Origin: Chloroflexota bacterium
GTDB taxonomy: Bacteria; Chloroflexota; Anaerolineae; UBA1429
Assembly (NCBI GenBank): GCA_019873625.1
Contig: JAIOAW010000022.1
Location: 1 to 44,646 of the forward strand
Direction of reading: 5' to 3'
Length of the DNA: 44,646 nt
Positions 7,874-14,808 of the stretch are shown here, piece after piece. The notes under the pieces are model-generated. The model made no database searches. It was not told the DNA's origin and worked only from the letters and a program-made list of their open reading frames with translations. Position 1 is the first letter of the stretch; each line of letters starts with the position of its first letter. Both the position numbers and the translations under genes were made by a program.

Positions 7874-8902
7874 TTATCTTGTGATGTTCGGGGCGATTTC
7901 GCTCAGCGCCACCGGGCGGCGCTCTCGCAGAGACTTCCACGCGGCATAGCCCATCACCACGGGGATGCGCCCATCCTCGCCCGTAACGGGCGGCGTTTTA
8001 TCTTCCAAAATGCTCTCCAGAAAGGCGCGCATCTCGGCGATGTAGGCCGCGGCGTAGCGCTCGATGAAAAAGAATTCGGGGAGCGGCCCATGCACGCCCG
8101 TCGCATCGCTCAGGGTGGCGCGGTGGGGCGTCTCGTTCGCCACGGCGATCATCCCGCGCGAGCCAAAAACCTCCACGCGCTGATCGTAGCCGTACACGGC
8201 GCGGCGGCTGTTATCAATGGTGCCCAGGGCGCCGCTCGCAAAACGCAGGGTGATGAGCGCTGTATCCACATCCCCCGCTTCGCCAATGGCGGGGTCCACC
8301 AAGACGGCTCCCGTAGCATAGACCTCCTCGACCTCTGCGCCCATCAAAAAACGCGCCATATCGAAATCATGGATGGTCATATCGAGGAAGATGCCCCCCG
8401 AAACCTTGATGTAGCCGATGGGCGGCGGCTGAGGATCCCGGCTCGTGATGCGCAGGAGGTGCGGTTGGCCGATCTCGCCGCCCGCTACGGCCTGGCGCAC
8501 GCGCTGAAAACTCGGGTCAAACCGCCGATTGAACCCAATTTGCAGTTTGACGCCAGCCGCTTTCACCGCCGCTAGGGCGCGGTCAATGGCGGCCAAATCG
8601 AGCGCAATGGGCTTTTCACAAAAGATGTGCTTGCCCGCCTGCGCCGCCGCCTCGATGAGGGCGGCATGGGTATCGGTGCTCGTGCAGATGACGACGGCCT
8701 CAATGGTGGGGTCCTCAAGGATACGCCGAGGATCGTCATACGCGGCAAGGCCGTATTCGCCGGCCACTTCTTCCGCCGCGCGATAGAGGACATCAGCCAC
8801 GCCGATAAGGCGCGCCTGCGGCAGATGATAGGCCAGGTTCTGGGCATGCACGCGCCCAATGCGCCCGGCCCCCAAAAGGCCGATGTTGAGTTTTTGGGCC
8901 AT
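7874..8902 (-). CDS. iolG: inositol 2-dehydrogenase IolG (Gfo/Idh/MocA family)
   Basis: A 342-residue NAD-dependent oxidoreductase. The Rossmann motif GLLGAGRIGRVHAQN is at residues 8-22, EKP at 96-98 supplies the active-site Lys97, and GGIFLDMTIHDFD supplies Asp174 and His178. That is the K / D-x3-H arrangement of Bacillus subtilis inositol dehydrogenase. The expected reaction is myo-inositol to scyllo-inosose, the first step of catabolism. A purine-rich GGGGAAAAGGG precedes the ATG. It is 12 bases downstream of iolM and 11 upstream of iolN. Other cyclitols or sugars remain possible for this family, but the neighbours argue for inositol. Confidence 0.9.
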   Translation of the reverse strand: MAQKLNIGLLGAGRIGRVHAQNLAYHLPQARLIGVADVLYRAAEEVAGEYGLAAYDDPRRILEDPTIEAVVICTSTDTHAALIEAAAQAGKHIFCEKPIALDLAAIDRALAAVKAAGVKLQIGFNRRFDPSFQRVRQAVAGGEIGQPHLLRITSRDPQPPPIGYIKVSGGIFLDMTIHDFDMARFLMGAEVEEVYATGAVLVDPAIGEAGDVDTALITLRFASGALGTIDNSRRAVYGYDQRVEVFGSRGMIAVANETPHRATLSDATGVHGPLPEFFFIERYAAAYIAEMRAFLESILEDKTPPVTGEDGRIPVVMGYAAWKSLRERRPVALSEIAPNITR

Positions 8903-8914
8903 ACCCTTTTCCCC

Positions 8915-10075
8915 TTACATAGCGGGCTTGACGAGCACCTTGCCGCCCTCGCGCTTGGTGGTGGAGGCGATGGCCTCCACGGCCTGCTCTAGGCCGTAGC
9001 GCGCCGTGATGATGGGGCGCAGGTCCAACTTGCCCGAGGCCACCAGGCGGATGACGTTGGGGAAGGTGCCATTGCCCGAGTGCCCCTGCGCGCCAAAGAA
9101 CTGCGAGTGACGCACCTGGAAGCGCTCCAGATACATCGGCACGCGCGTGGCCGCCCGGCCGATTTGCACGATCTTGGCGTCAATGGCGAGGGCCTTTTCC
9201 ATCTCCGGCACGGTGAGGTGCGGCGCACCGGCCGCCTCCACGTGAAAGTCAAACCCCGCGCCTTTGCTCAAGGTCATCAAGACCTCCGCGGGGTTCACCT
9301 CGCGCGGGTTGTAGGTATAGTCGGCGCCCACCTTCTTGGCGAGTTCCAGCCGCCCCGGCGAGACGTCGAACACCACCACCAGGCCCGCGCCAGCCGCGCG
9401 CGCTAGGCCCGTAGCCGCCAGGCCGATGGGCCCCGCGCCAAAGACGGCCACATAATGCCCCGGCCGGAACCCGTGGGCGCGTTCGAACATAGCATTGTAG
9501 GCCACGCAGGTCGGCTCGGTGAGGGCGCCCAGTTCAAAGGCAGCCTCCTCGCTCCCCAGGCGCTCGGCGATGGCGTCAATCTTCCAGCAGTACTTTTCGT
9601 CAAGGACGATGTACTTGGCAAAGGCGCCGGGGATAGTAAAGCCGATCTCCTCCAAGTTCTCGCACTGGTTGGGGTAGCCATTGCGGCAGGGGATGCACCG
9701 CCCACACCAGATCATCTCCTCGGCGGTAACCATATCGCCCACGCGGAGGGTCTCCACCTCCGAACCGCAGGCTACCACCCGCCCCGAGAACTCGTGCCCC
9801 AAGATGGTGGGGAATTTGGTCAGGCCGGGGTAGAGGATATACCCCTCTTGATCGGTCTCATAAAAGTGCACGTCTGACCCGCACACGCCGCAGGCCTGCA
9901 CTTCGAGCACCACGTCTTTGGGGCCAGGCTGGGGGTCTGGCCAATCTCGTACCGCCAATTTGGGGTAGCGCCAGATGCTGCTCCCCGTGATGGCCTTGCC
10001 GGTGGCCTTCTCCCAATCGGAGACGGTATAACCCGGCCGCGGGTCCCACTGCGCTTCCAATACGAGTGCCCTCAT
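8915..10075 (-). CDS. iolM: scyllo-inosose 3-dehydrogenase IolM (zinc alcohol dehydrogenase family)
   Basis: A 386-residue medium-chain dehydrogenase. Catalytic zinc ligands are Cys65 (CGVCGSDVH) with His94-Glu95 (GHEFSG); structural zinc cysteines are 124, 127, 130 and 138. A Rossmann segment AVFGAGPIGLAATGLARAAGA follows. The unusual N-terminal block (WDPRPGYTVSDWEKATGKA, then SSIWRYPKL) resembles T. maritima TM0412, which oxidises scyllo-inosose to 3-dehydro-scyllo-inosose. AGGAGG is five bases before the ATG. It follows the regulator gene by 24 bases. Sorbitol or threonine dehydrogenase names are the likely generic annotations, but context favours IolM. Confidence 0.87.
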   Translation of the reverse strand: MRALVLEAQWDPRPGYTVSDWEKATGKAITGSSIWRYPKLAVRDWPDPQPGPKDVVLEVQACGVCGSDVHFYETDQEGYILYPGLTKFPTILGHEFSGRVVACGSEVETLRVGDMVTAEEMIWCGRCIPCRNGYPNQCENLEEIGFTIPGAFAKYIVLDEKYCWKIDAIAERLGSEEAAFELGALTEPTCVAYNAMFERAHGFRPGHYVAVFGAGPIGLAATGLARAAGAGLVVVFDVSPGRLELAKKVGADYTYNPREVNPAEVLMTLSKGAGFDFHVEAAGAPHLTVPEMEKALAIDAKIVQIGRAATRVPMYLERFQVRHSQFFGAQGHSGNGTFPNVIRLVASGKLDLRPIITARYGLEQAVEAIASTTKREGGKVLVKPAM

Positions 10076-10099
10076 CGCAACCTCCTATCACTCACAGGA

Positions 10100-11128
10100 T
10101 CATCGAACAAGCGGCGCCCCAGAAGAGGCGCGCACCACCAAACGCCCCCGCAGGATTACGTTGGAGGCGGCAGGTACCTTATCTTCCCTTTGCTCGGCGA
10201 GGAGGGCCAGGCCCATCTCCACGGCGCGGCGCCCCAATTCCGCCATCGGCTGGGCGATGGTGGTGAGGGCTGGCTCGATGAACGAGGCAAAGGGAATATC
10301 GTCGAACCCGACCACGGCCAAATCTCGCGGAAGGGCGAGGCCGGCCTGCTTGGCGGCATAGATGAGACCGATGGCCGTGCGGTCGTTGTAACAGAAAACG
10401 GCCGTAGGGCGCGGGCTGAGCGCCAAGAGGCGCCCCAAGGCCCGTTGGCCGCCGGTGACGTCGCCATCGCCGGGGAGGACGAGGGCTTCGTCAAAGGGGA
10501 GGCCGGCCTCGGCCAGCGCATCGCGATACCCCGCCAGGCGTTCCTGATCGTCGCTGTGGTGGGCTTGGCCGGTGATGTAGGCGATGCGCCGATGGCCCAG
10601 GCCAACCAGATGCCGCGTGGCAAGATAGCCGCCGTGGCGATTATCCACCGTGACGGCAAAGGTGTAGGGGCCGCGATCTTGGCTGTGGCTGTTGATGAGC
10701 ACGACGGGCACGCCGATGCGCTCCAAATGGGCGAGGTACAGCGCCCCCAAACGAGAGGAAAGGACGATGACGAGATCCACCCGTTTGGCGCGGAGGAGTT
10801 CCACGGCCTCGATTTCTCGTTGAGGTTCCGCTTGCGAGGAGGCCAAGATGACGCTATAGTTCGCGCTGTGCGCGGCGTCTTCGATGCCCTGCATCACTTC
10901 CGCCACAAAGGGGTCAGCAATGGTGGTAACGACTACGCCCACCGATTGCGTGCGGCCCATCACCAGGGCGCGGGCCTGCAAATCGGGAGAGTAGCCCATT
11001 TCGCGGGCTAGAGCCTGGATGCGCTGGCGCGTTTCGAGGGCCACCAAGGGGCTATCGCTCAAGGCGCGGGAGACCGTCGAATGGGAGACGCCGGCGCGGC
11101 GTGCGATATCTTTGATCGAGACGCTCAT
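10100..11128 (-). CDS. iolR: LacI-family regulator of the inositol operon
   Basis: A 342-residue LacI/GalR repressor: helix-turn-helix and hinge at residues 3-60 (IKDIARRAGVSHSTVSRALS), then a periplasmic-binding-protein-like effector domain starting SVGVVVTTIADPFVAEVMQG and containing VVGFDDIPFASFIEPALTT. The start at 11128 is the only one that puts the helix-turn-helix at the N-terminus, with GGAGG about nine bases upstream; 38 more codons are open upstream but cross the promoter and operator. It is the first gene of the operon and has a perfect palindrome at its own transcription start, so autoregulation is likely. The inducer is presumably inositol or a pathway intermediate. The symbol is by context only; T. 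maritima uses its own regulator. Confidence 0.88.
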   Translation of the reverse strand: MSVSIKDIARRAGVSHSTVSRALSDSPLVALETRQRIQALAREMGYSPDLQARALVMGRTQSVGVVVTTIADPFVAEVMQGIEDAAHSANYSVILASSQAEPQREIEAVELLRAKRVDLVIVLSSRLGALYLAHLERIGVPVVLINSHSQDRGPYTFAVTVDNRHGGYLATRHLVGLGHRRIAYITGQAHHSDDQERLAGYRDALAEAGLPFDEALVLPGDGDVTGGQRALGRLLALSPRPTAVFCYNDRTAIGLIYAAKQAGLALPRDLAVVGFDDIPFASFIEPALTTIAQPMAELGRRAVEMGLALLAEQREDKVPAASNVILRGRLVVRASSGAPLVR

Positions 11129-11150
11129 TGGGGGGAGCCTCCATCCGTTA

Positions 11151-11168
11151 TCTGCACACGTGTGCAGA
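11151..11168. promoter_or_regulatory. 18-bp palindromic operator, probable IolR site
   Basis: TCTGCACACGTGTGCAGA is a perfect inverted repeat with a central CG, the form expected of a LacI-family operator. It starts three bases after the -10 box of the leftward promoter, covering the expected transcription start, and lies 23 bases before the repressor's own start codon. I found no second perfect copy in the window. Confidence 0.85.
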
Positions 11169-11170
11169 GG

Positions 11171-11199
11171 AGTATACCACAAAGGGGCAGAGATGTCAA
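11171..11199 (-). promoter_or_regulatory. consensus sigma-70 promoter of the inositol operon
   Basis: On the minus strand TTGACA (11199-11194), a 17-base spacer and TATACT (11176-11171) are visible. It drives iolR-iolM-iolG-iolN-iolO and probably the glycosyltransferase. The -35 box overlaps the likely ATG of the divergent GT-C gene. Confidence 0.85.
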
Positions 11200-12335
11200 A
11201 GGCGCTGTGCGGACGTATACTCGATATGTGCCATTCAACCATTCACCATCCGGCCTGCTCTGTACTGCTGCCCTTCCTCCTCTCCCGCTTGGGCCTGGCA
11301 CTGGCCGGCGTGTTGGCTATTACCTACGGTCGGATGCAACCGGAAGGCTGGCACGCTTCCTCCAACGTCTGGTTGGATATATGGGCACGCTGGGATAGTA
11401 GCTTTTATCTAGAAATCGCCCGTCACGGCTATACGCAGAAAATGGGTAGCTTGCCGTATACGCCTTTCTTTCCGCTCTACCCGATGCTAATGCACCTTTT
11501 CACACCAGGTAATCAATGTTGGCACACGTTGGCTGTCACTGGTGTCGTACTTTCCAACACGTCGACGACGTTGGCACTGTGGTTGATCTACCAGCTAACC
11601 GCACTAGACCACACCGAACCTGTGGCTCGCCGGGCAGCATGGGCGGCTGCGCTCTTCCCCACGTCGTTCTTCTTCAGCGCGGTCTATACGGAGGGCCTCT
11701 TCCTCCTGTTGACGGTGGCAGCTTTTTGGTGTGCACGGCGCGGGCAGTGGTGGGCGGCGGGGTTCTTGGGCGCGCTAGCCTCGGCCACACGTTCGTTAGG
11801 TGTACTGCTGATCATACCCCTTTTTCTGGAATGGCAGGCCCGGCCAGGTTCGAGCTGGCGACAGGCACTCTGGTTGCTGCTGGTGCCCGCGGGGTTGCTT
11901 GCCTATATGGTTTACCTTCAGGCGCAATTCGGCGATGCACTGCTATTCATCCGCGCCCAGAGTGCCTGGGGACGGGTCACAACGCCCGCTGCAGCACTGG
12001 AGCGTCTGGCTACACTCGCTAACGGCGATGTGCTAGCGCGCCTGCGAAGCGTAGCCCCAGAGGTAGCCTTTACACTATTGGTAATCGGTCTAGGCCTCGT
12101 CATGCTCCGCCGCCAGCGAGCCAGTTATGCTGCTTACACGGGCTGTGCCCTGGCGTTGCCCCTCGGCACACTGCAACTCCTCGCTATGTTGCGTTTAATC
12201 ATCGTGGCATTTCCGCTATACATTGCTCTGGCAGATTGGCTGAGTCGCCGGCTCTACTGGCTGGCAATGGCCCTATTTTACGGGCTGCAGATATTCTTCT
12301 TTTGCCGGTGGGCGCTTTGGTATTGGATAGCATGA
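11193..12335 (+). CDS. GT-C (PIG-V/mannosyltransferase-like) membrane glycosyltransferase
   Basis: A 380-residue protein with about 8-9 membrane segments. The first extracytoplasmic loop carries WARWDSSFYLEIARHGYT (Trp67-Asp68) and then FFPLYPML, the signature of polyprenyl-phosphate-mannose-dependent GT-C enzymes related to PIG-V. It probably transfers a sugar to an envelope lipid or glycan outside the membrane. The start at 11193 has AAAGGGG six bases upstream; ATG 11226 is the alternative. Longer open frame upstream only mirrors the regulator gene. Codons ending in A or T and CTA/TTA leucines are more frequent here than in the flanking genes, which may mark transfer. Its start overlaps the -35 box of the inositol promoter. 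Confidence 0.8.
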   Translation: MSKALCGRILDMCHSTIHHPACSVLLPFLLSRLGLALAGVLAITYGRMQPEGWHASSNVWLDIWARWDSSFYLEIARHGYTQKMGSLPYTPFFPLYPMLMHLFTPGNQCWHTLAVTGVVLSNTSTTLALWLIYQLTALDHTEPVARRAAWAAALFPTSFFFSAVYTEGLFLLLTVAAFWCARRGQWWAAGFLGALASATRSLGVLLIIPLFLEWQARPGSSWRQALWLLLVPAGLLAYMVYLQAQFGDALLFIRAQSAWGRVTTPAAALERLATLANGDVLARLRSVAPEVAFTLLVIGLGLVMLRRQRASYAAYTGCALALPLGTLQLLAMLRLIIVAFPLYIALADWLSRRLYWLAMALFYGLQIFFFCRWALWYWIA

Positions 12336-12525
12336 AAACATTCTGAAAAAGACCTGCATGGAGCGCGGAAGTCCATACTTCGTAAAAGGGAGTGTAGCTG
12401 TAAAGATACGGCGTTCGCGGGCCTCCTGGCCCGCGGCGCGAGGCAGGCGCCTTGCGCTCCGAACTTCCCTCTCCCGCGTTGGCGCAGGAAAAGGCCAGGG
12501 TGAGGGCAAAACACCCTCGGAGGCC
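12336..12525. other. intergenic region with palindromic repeats
   Basis: About 190 bases separate convergent genes. It holds a degenerate GCGGAAGT..ACTTCG hairpin near 12364-12381, a GC-rich palindrome (12437-12460) that is 21/24 identical to 44339-44362, and an AGGGTG/CACCCT hairpin near 12498-12519. No open frame of its own is convincing. The hairpins could terminate transcription from either side. Confidence 0.5.
12437..12460. repeat. dispersed palindromic repeat, copy 1
   Basis: The inverted repeat core GCGAGGC-AGG-CGCCTTGC is followed by GCTCC. The 24 bases match 44339-44362 at 21 positions. Both copies are in intergenic DNA, suggesting a small repeat family of the REP type. Confidence 0.5.
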
Positions 12526-13443
12526 CTAAATTTCGTGGTTGAATATCCGGCGGTAACTCTCGTAACGCAGGGGATGGATCTTGCCCTCGGCCACGGCGGT
12601 TTTGACGGCACAGCCCGGCTCGTGCCTATGCGTGCAGGGCAAATAGTGGCATTTGCCAAGGTAGGGGCGCATCTCCGGGAAAAAGGCCTCCAACTGCTCG
12701 GGGTCAATATCCCATAGAAGGAAGGTGCGCATCCCCGGCGTATCGGCCACATAGATATCCGGCTCAGGGTTGAGAAGCATCGAGACGACCGTGGTATGCT
12801 TACCGCGATCGTGGTAGGTGCTGATCTCGCCCACGGGCAGTTCCAGGTGCGGCCACAGGGCATTGAGAAGGCTCGATTTGCCCACCCCCGAAGGGCCGGT
12901 GAGAACGGAAATCTTGCCGCGTAAAAGGCCCCGCAGCGCCTCGATGTTCTCTCCTGTGGCCACGCTCGTATAGAGCACCTTATAGCCGATCTCCTCATAG
13001 AGGCGCAGGGGCCGCGCCTCCTCATTCTCAGGGAGGAGATCCACCTTGTTGCCCACGATGAGCACCGGCAGTTCCTCCGCCTCGCAGGCCACGAGGTAAC
13101 GATCGAGGAGGAAGGTATTGAGAGGCGGGCTGCGCAGCGAAAAGACGACGACCACCTGATCCGGATTGGCGATGATCACCTGCTCGCGCTCGGCCACCTT
13201 GCCGGGGCGCGGGGGCGGAGGCCGCCGCGAAAGGACGGCCTTGCGCGGCAGCACCTCTTCGATGACGCCCAGGCCCGCCTCGGTGGGCCGCCAAAGCACG
13301 CGATCTCCGATGACGACCAAATCCGTGGGGATGCGCTCCTTCTTCAGCCGGCCGCGCAGGGTGCAATCCACCGTCGCGCCATCGGCTTGCACGAAATAGT
13401 GCCCGCCGTGCGTGCGGATAACAAGCCCCTCTCGCAGCGTCAA
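12526..13443 (-). CDS. rsgA: ribosome small-subunit GTPase RsgA
   Basis: RsgA is a circularly permuted GTPase that acts late in 30S maturation. The 305 residues show an N-terminal OB-fold, then GTPase motifs in permuted order: G4 GNKVDLL, G1 GPSGVGKSS, and G3 DTPG. The C-terminal zinc region reads KCHYLPCTHRHEPGC (C-x4-C-x-H-x5-C), as in the family. The start is taken as TTG at 13443 because GGGAGG lies nine bases upstream and a promoter is predicted whose transcript would begin near 13473. The ATG at 13500 would fall upstream of that transcript start. Longer extension of the frame overlaps the divergent gene and is not coding. Confidence 0.92.
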   Translation of the reverse strand: MTLREGLVIRTHGGHYFVQADGATVDCTLRGRLKKERIPTDLVVIGDRVLWRPTEAGLGVIEEVLPRKAVLSRRPPPPRPGKVAEREQVIIANPDQVVVVFSLRSPPLNTFLLDRYLVACEAEELPVLIVGNKVDLLPENEEARPLRLYEEIGYKVLYTSVATGENIEALRGLLRGKISVLTGPSGVGKSSLLNALWPHLELPVGEISTYHDRGKHTTVVSMLLNPEPDIYVADTPGMRTFLLWDIDPEQLEAFFPEMRPYLGKCHYLPCTHRHEPGCAVKTAVAEGKIHPLRYESYRRIFNHEI

Positions 13444-13479
13444 AGGATATTCCCTCCCCTGTGTTATATCGCTATCCCT

Positions 13480-13508
13480 AGTGTAGCAGGTCTCATCCAT
13501 TCGACCAA
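13480..13508 (-). promoter_or_regulatory. predicted rsgA promoter
   Basis: Minus-strand TTGGTC (13508-13503) and TACACT (13485-13480) are 17 bases apart. Initiation about seven bases beyond the -10 box supports the TTG start of rsgA rather than the ATG at 13500. Confidence 0.5.
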
Positions 13509-13551
13509 AGAGCGCGAACGCCCCTCCCGCAACTTGGCGCCCTTTACGGCG

Positions 13552-13557
13552 TATAAT
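13552..13557 (+). promoter_or_regulatory. -10 box upstream of the binding-protein/VWA operon
   Basis: A perfect TATAAT lies 60 bases before the first gene of the operon. No good -35 box is found at 16-18 bases, so an activator or another sigma factor may be involved. Confidence 0.5.
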
Positions 13558-13617
13558 AGATGTGCTATGGTGGAACTCGCGCCGGAAGGCGCGCCACATC
13601 GAGAGTGAGGAAGGCGG

Positions 13618-14799
13618 ATGACCAAAACCCGCGCCATCTTTTTCGCGCTCCTTCTGATCGTCGTCCTCGTCATCGGCGCCTCGTTTATCGTGCGCCGGAG
13701 CGGCACGAACCCCTTGGCCAAGGTGGAGCCACTCTCGGTGCGCATCGTCTGCGCGCTCCCCGTGGAGCCTTTCGTGCGCGAGGCGGCCGCGCGCTTTAAC
13801 GCCGAGGGCCACAAACTCGAGGGGCGGCCCATCCAGGTTACGGTGGTGCCGATGGATGGCCTCGTGGCCATGGGGCGTTGGGAACGCCAAGAGATGACCC
13901 CCATCCCCACGGTATGGATCCCCGATAGCCGCTATTTGGTCGAGTTGGTCAACGCTACCTACAAGGGCACCTTGGGGCGAGATATCTTTCTCACGGGTGG
14001 CGAATACCGCGCGCGGCCCATCGCCACCTCGCTCTTTGCCTGGGGCATTTGGCAAAGCCGCGAAGAGGTGTTGCGCCAAAAATACGGCGAGGAGATCACC
14101 TGGCGAGATATTCACGATGCGGCCCTGGCCAAAGGGGGGTGGCCCGAACTCGGCGGCAAACCCGAGTGGGGCTACTTCAAACTCGTGGTGCCCAACCCAC
14201 GGCGCAACGTGGGCGGGTTGATGGCTATGGTCGCGGCCGCCGGCGAATACTATGGGAAGACCCGCCTCGAAGTGGCCGATGTAACCAACCCCGAATTCCA
14301 GGCCTGGCTCAAAGAGTTGATGAGCGCCGTGACGGATTTTTCCAGTTTTGGGGCCTATTCCGTAGAGAACCTGGCCCTCTTTGGCTACTCGATGGGAGAT
14401 GGCGGCCAACTCCTGGAAAGCGATCTCCTGGCGAATATGGCCGGCATCCAAACGCGTTGGGTAGAGCCGATGGTGATCCGCTACCCCACATACATCACTT
14501 GGTTTGACTTCCCATATAGCATCTGGATGGGCGAGGAGACTACCGCCGAGGAAAAGAACGCCGCCTTGGTGTTCGAAGAATATCTCCTCACGCCCGAAAT
14601 TCAGCAGTTGGCCGTGGCGCAGGGGCTGCGCCCGGCCAACCCTGAGGTGCCCATCACCGGCGAGAACAGCCCCTTTATGCGTTGGAAGGATCAGGGCGTG
14701 ATGATCGTGGTGCCGCGCACCACGCGTATGCGCGAGCCAGATCGCGAGGTGCTCCTGGCGCTCTTGCGCTGGTTCGACCTCAATATCGCAGGGCAGTAG
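13618..14799 (+). CDS. membrane-anchored extracellular solute-binding-like protein
   Basis: A 393-residue protein with an N-terminal hydrophobic anchor (residues 6-25) and an exported domain of the bacterial solute-binding type (SBP_bac_11-like). It begins LSVRIVCALPVEPFVREAAARFNAE and passes through PTVWIPDSRYLVEL and FEEYLLTPEIQQLAVAQGLRP. The downstream gene product has the same order of motifs, so the two are probably a tandem duplication. AGGAAGG precedes the ATG. It is the first gene of a four-gene operon (9-base gap to the next) that has no permease or ATPase, so transport is doubtful; ligand sensing or envelope surveillance is possible. The ligand is unknown. Confidence 0.75.
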   Translation: MTKTRAIFFALLLIVVLVIGASFIVRRSGTNPLAKVEPLSVRIVCALPVEPFVREAAARFNAEGHKLEGRPIQVTVVPMDGLVAMGRWERQEMTPIPTVWIPDSRYLVELVNATYKGTLGRDIFLTGGEYRARPIATSLFAWGIWQSREEVLRQKYGEEITWRDIHDAALAKGGWPELGGKPEWGYFKLVVPNPRRNVGGLMAMVAAAGEYYGKTRLEVADVTNPEFQAWLKELMSAVTDFSSFGAYSVENLALFGYSMGDGGQLLESDLLANMAGIQTRWVEPMVIRYPTYITWFDFPYSIWMGEETTAEEKNAALVFEEYLLTPEIQQLAVAQGLRPANPEVPITGENSPFMRWKDQGVMIVVPRTTRMREPDREVLLALLRWFDLNIAGQ

Positions 14800-14808
14800 G
14801 AGGCGCCG

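Noticed and set aside
10190-11011. A 273-codon frame opposite the LacI gene, and similar frames opposite the dehydrogenase (2949-3653) and iolN (7179-7655)
   Set aside because: Shadows of well-supported genes; no family motifs or start signals.
13444-14451. Upstream extension of the rsgA frame to 641 codons
   Set aside because: The extra part lies antisense to a clear binding-protein gene and crosses the promoters of both genes.
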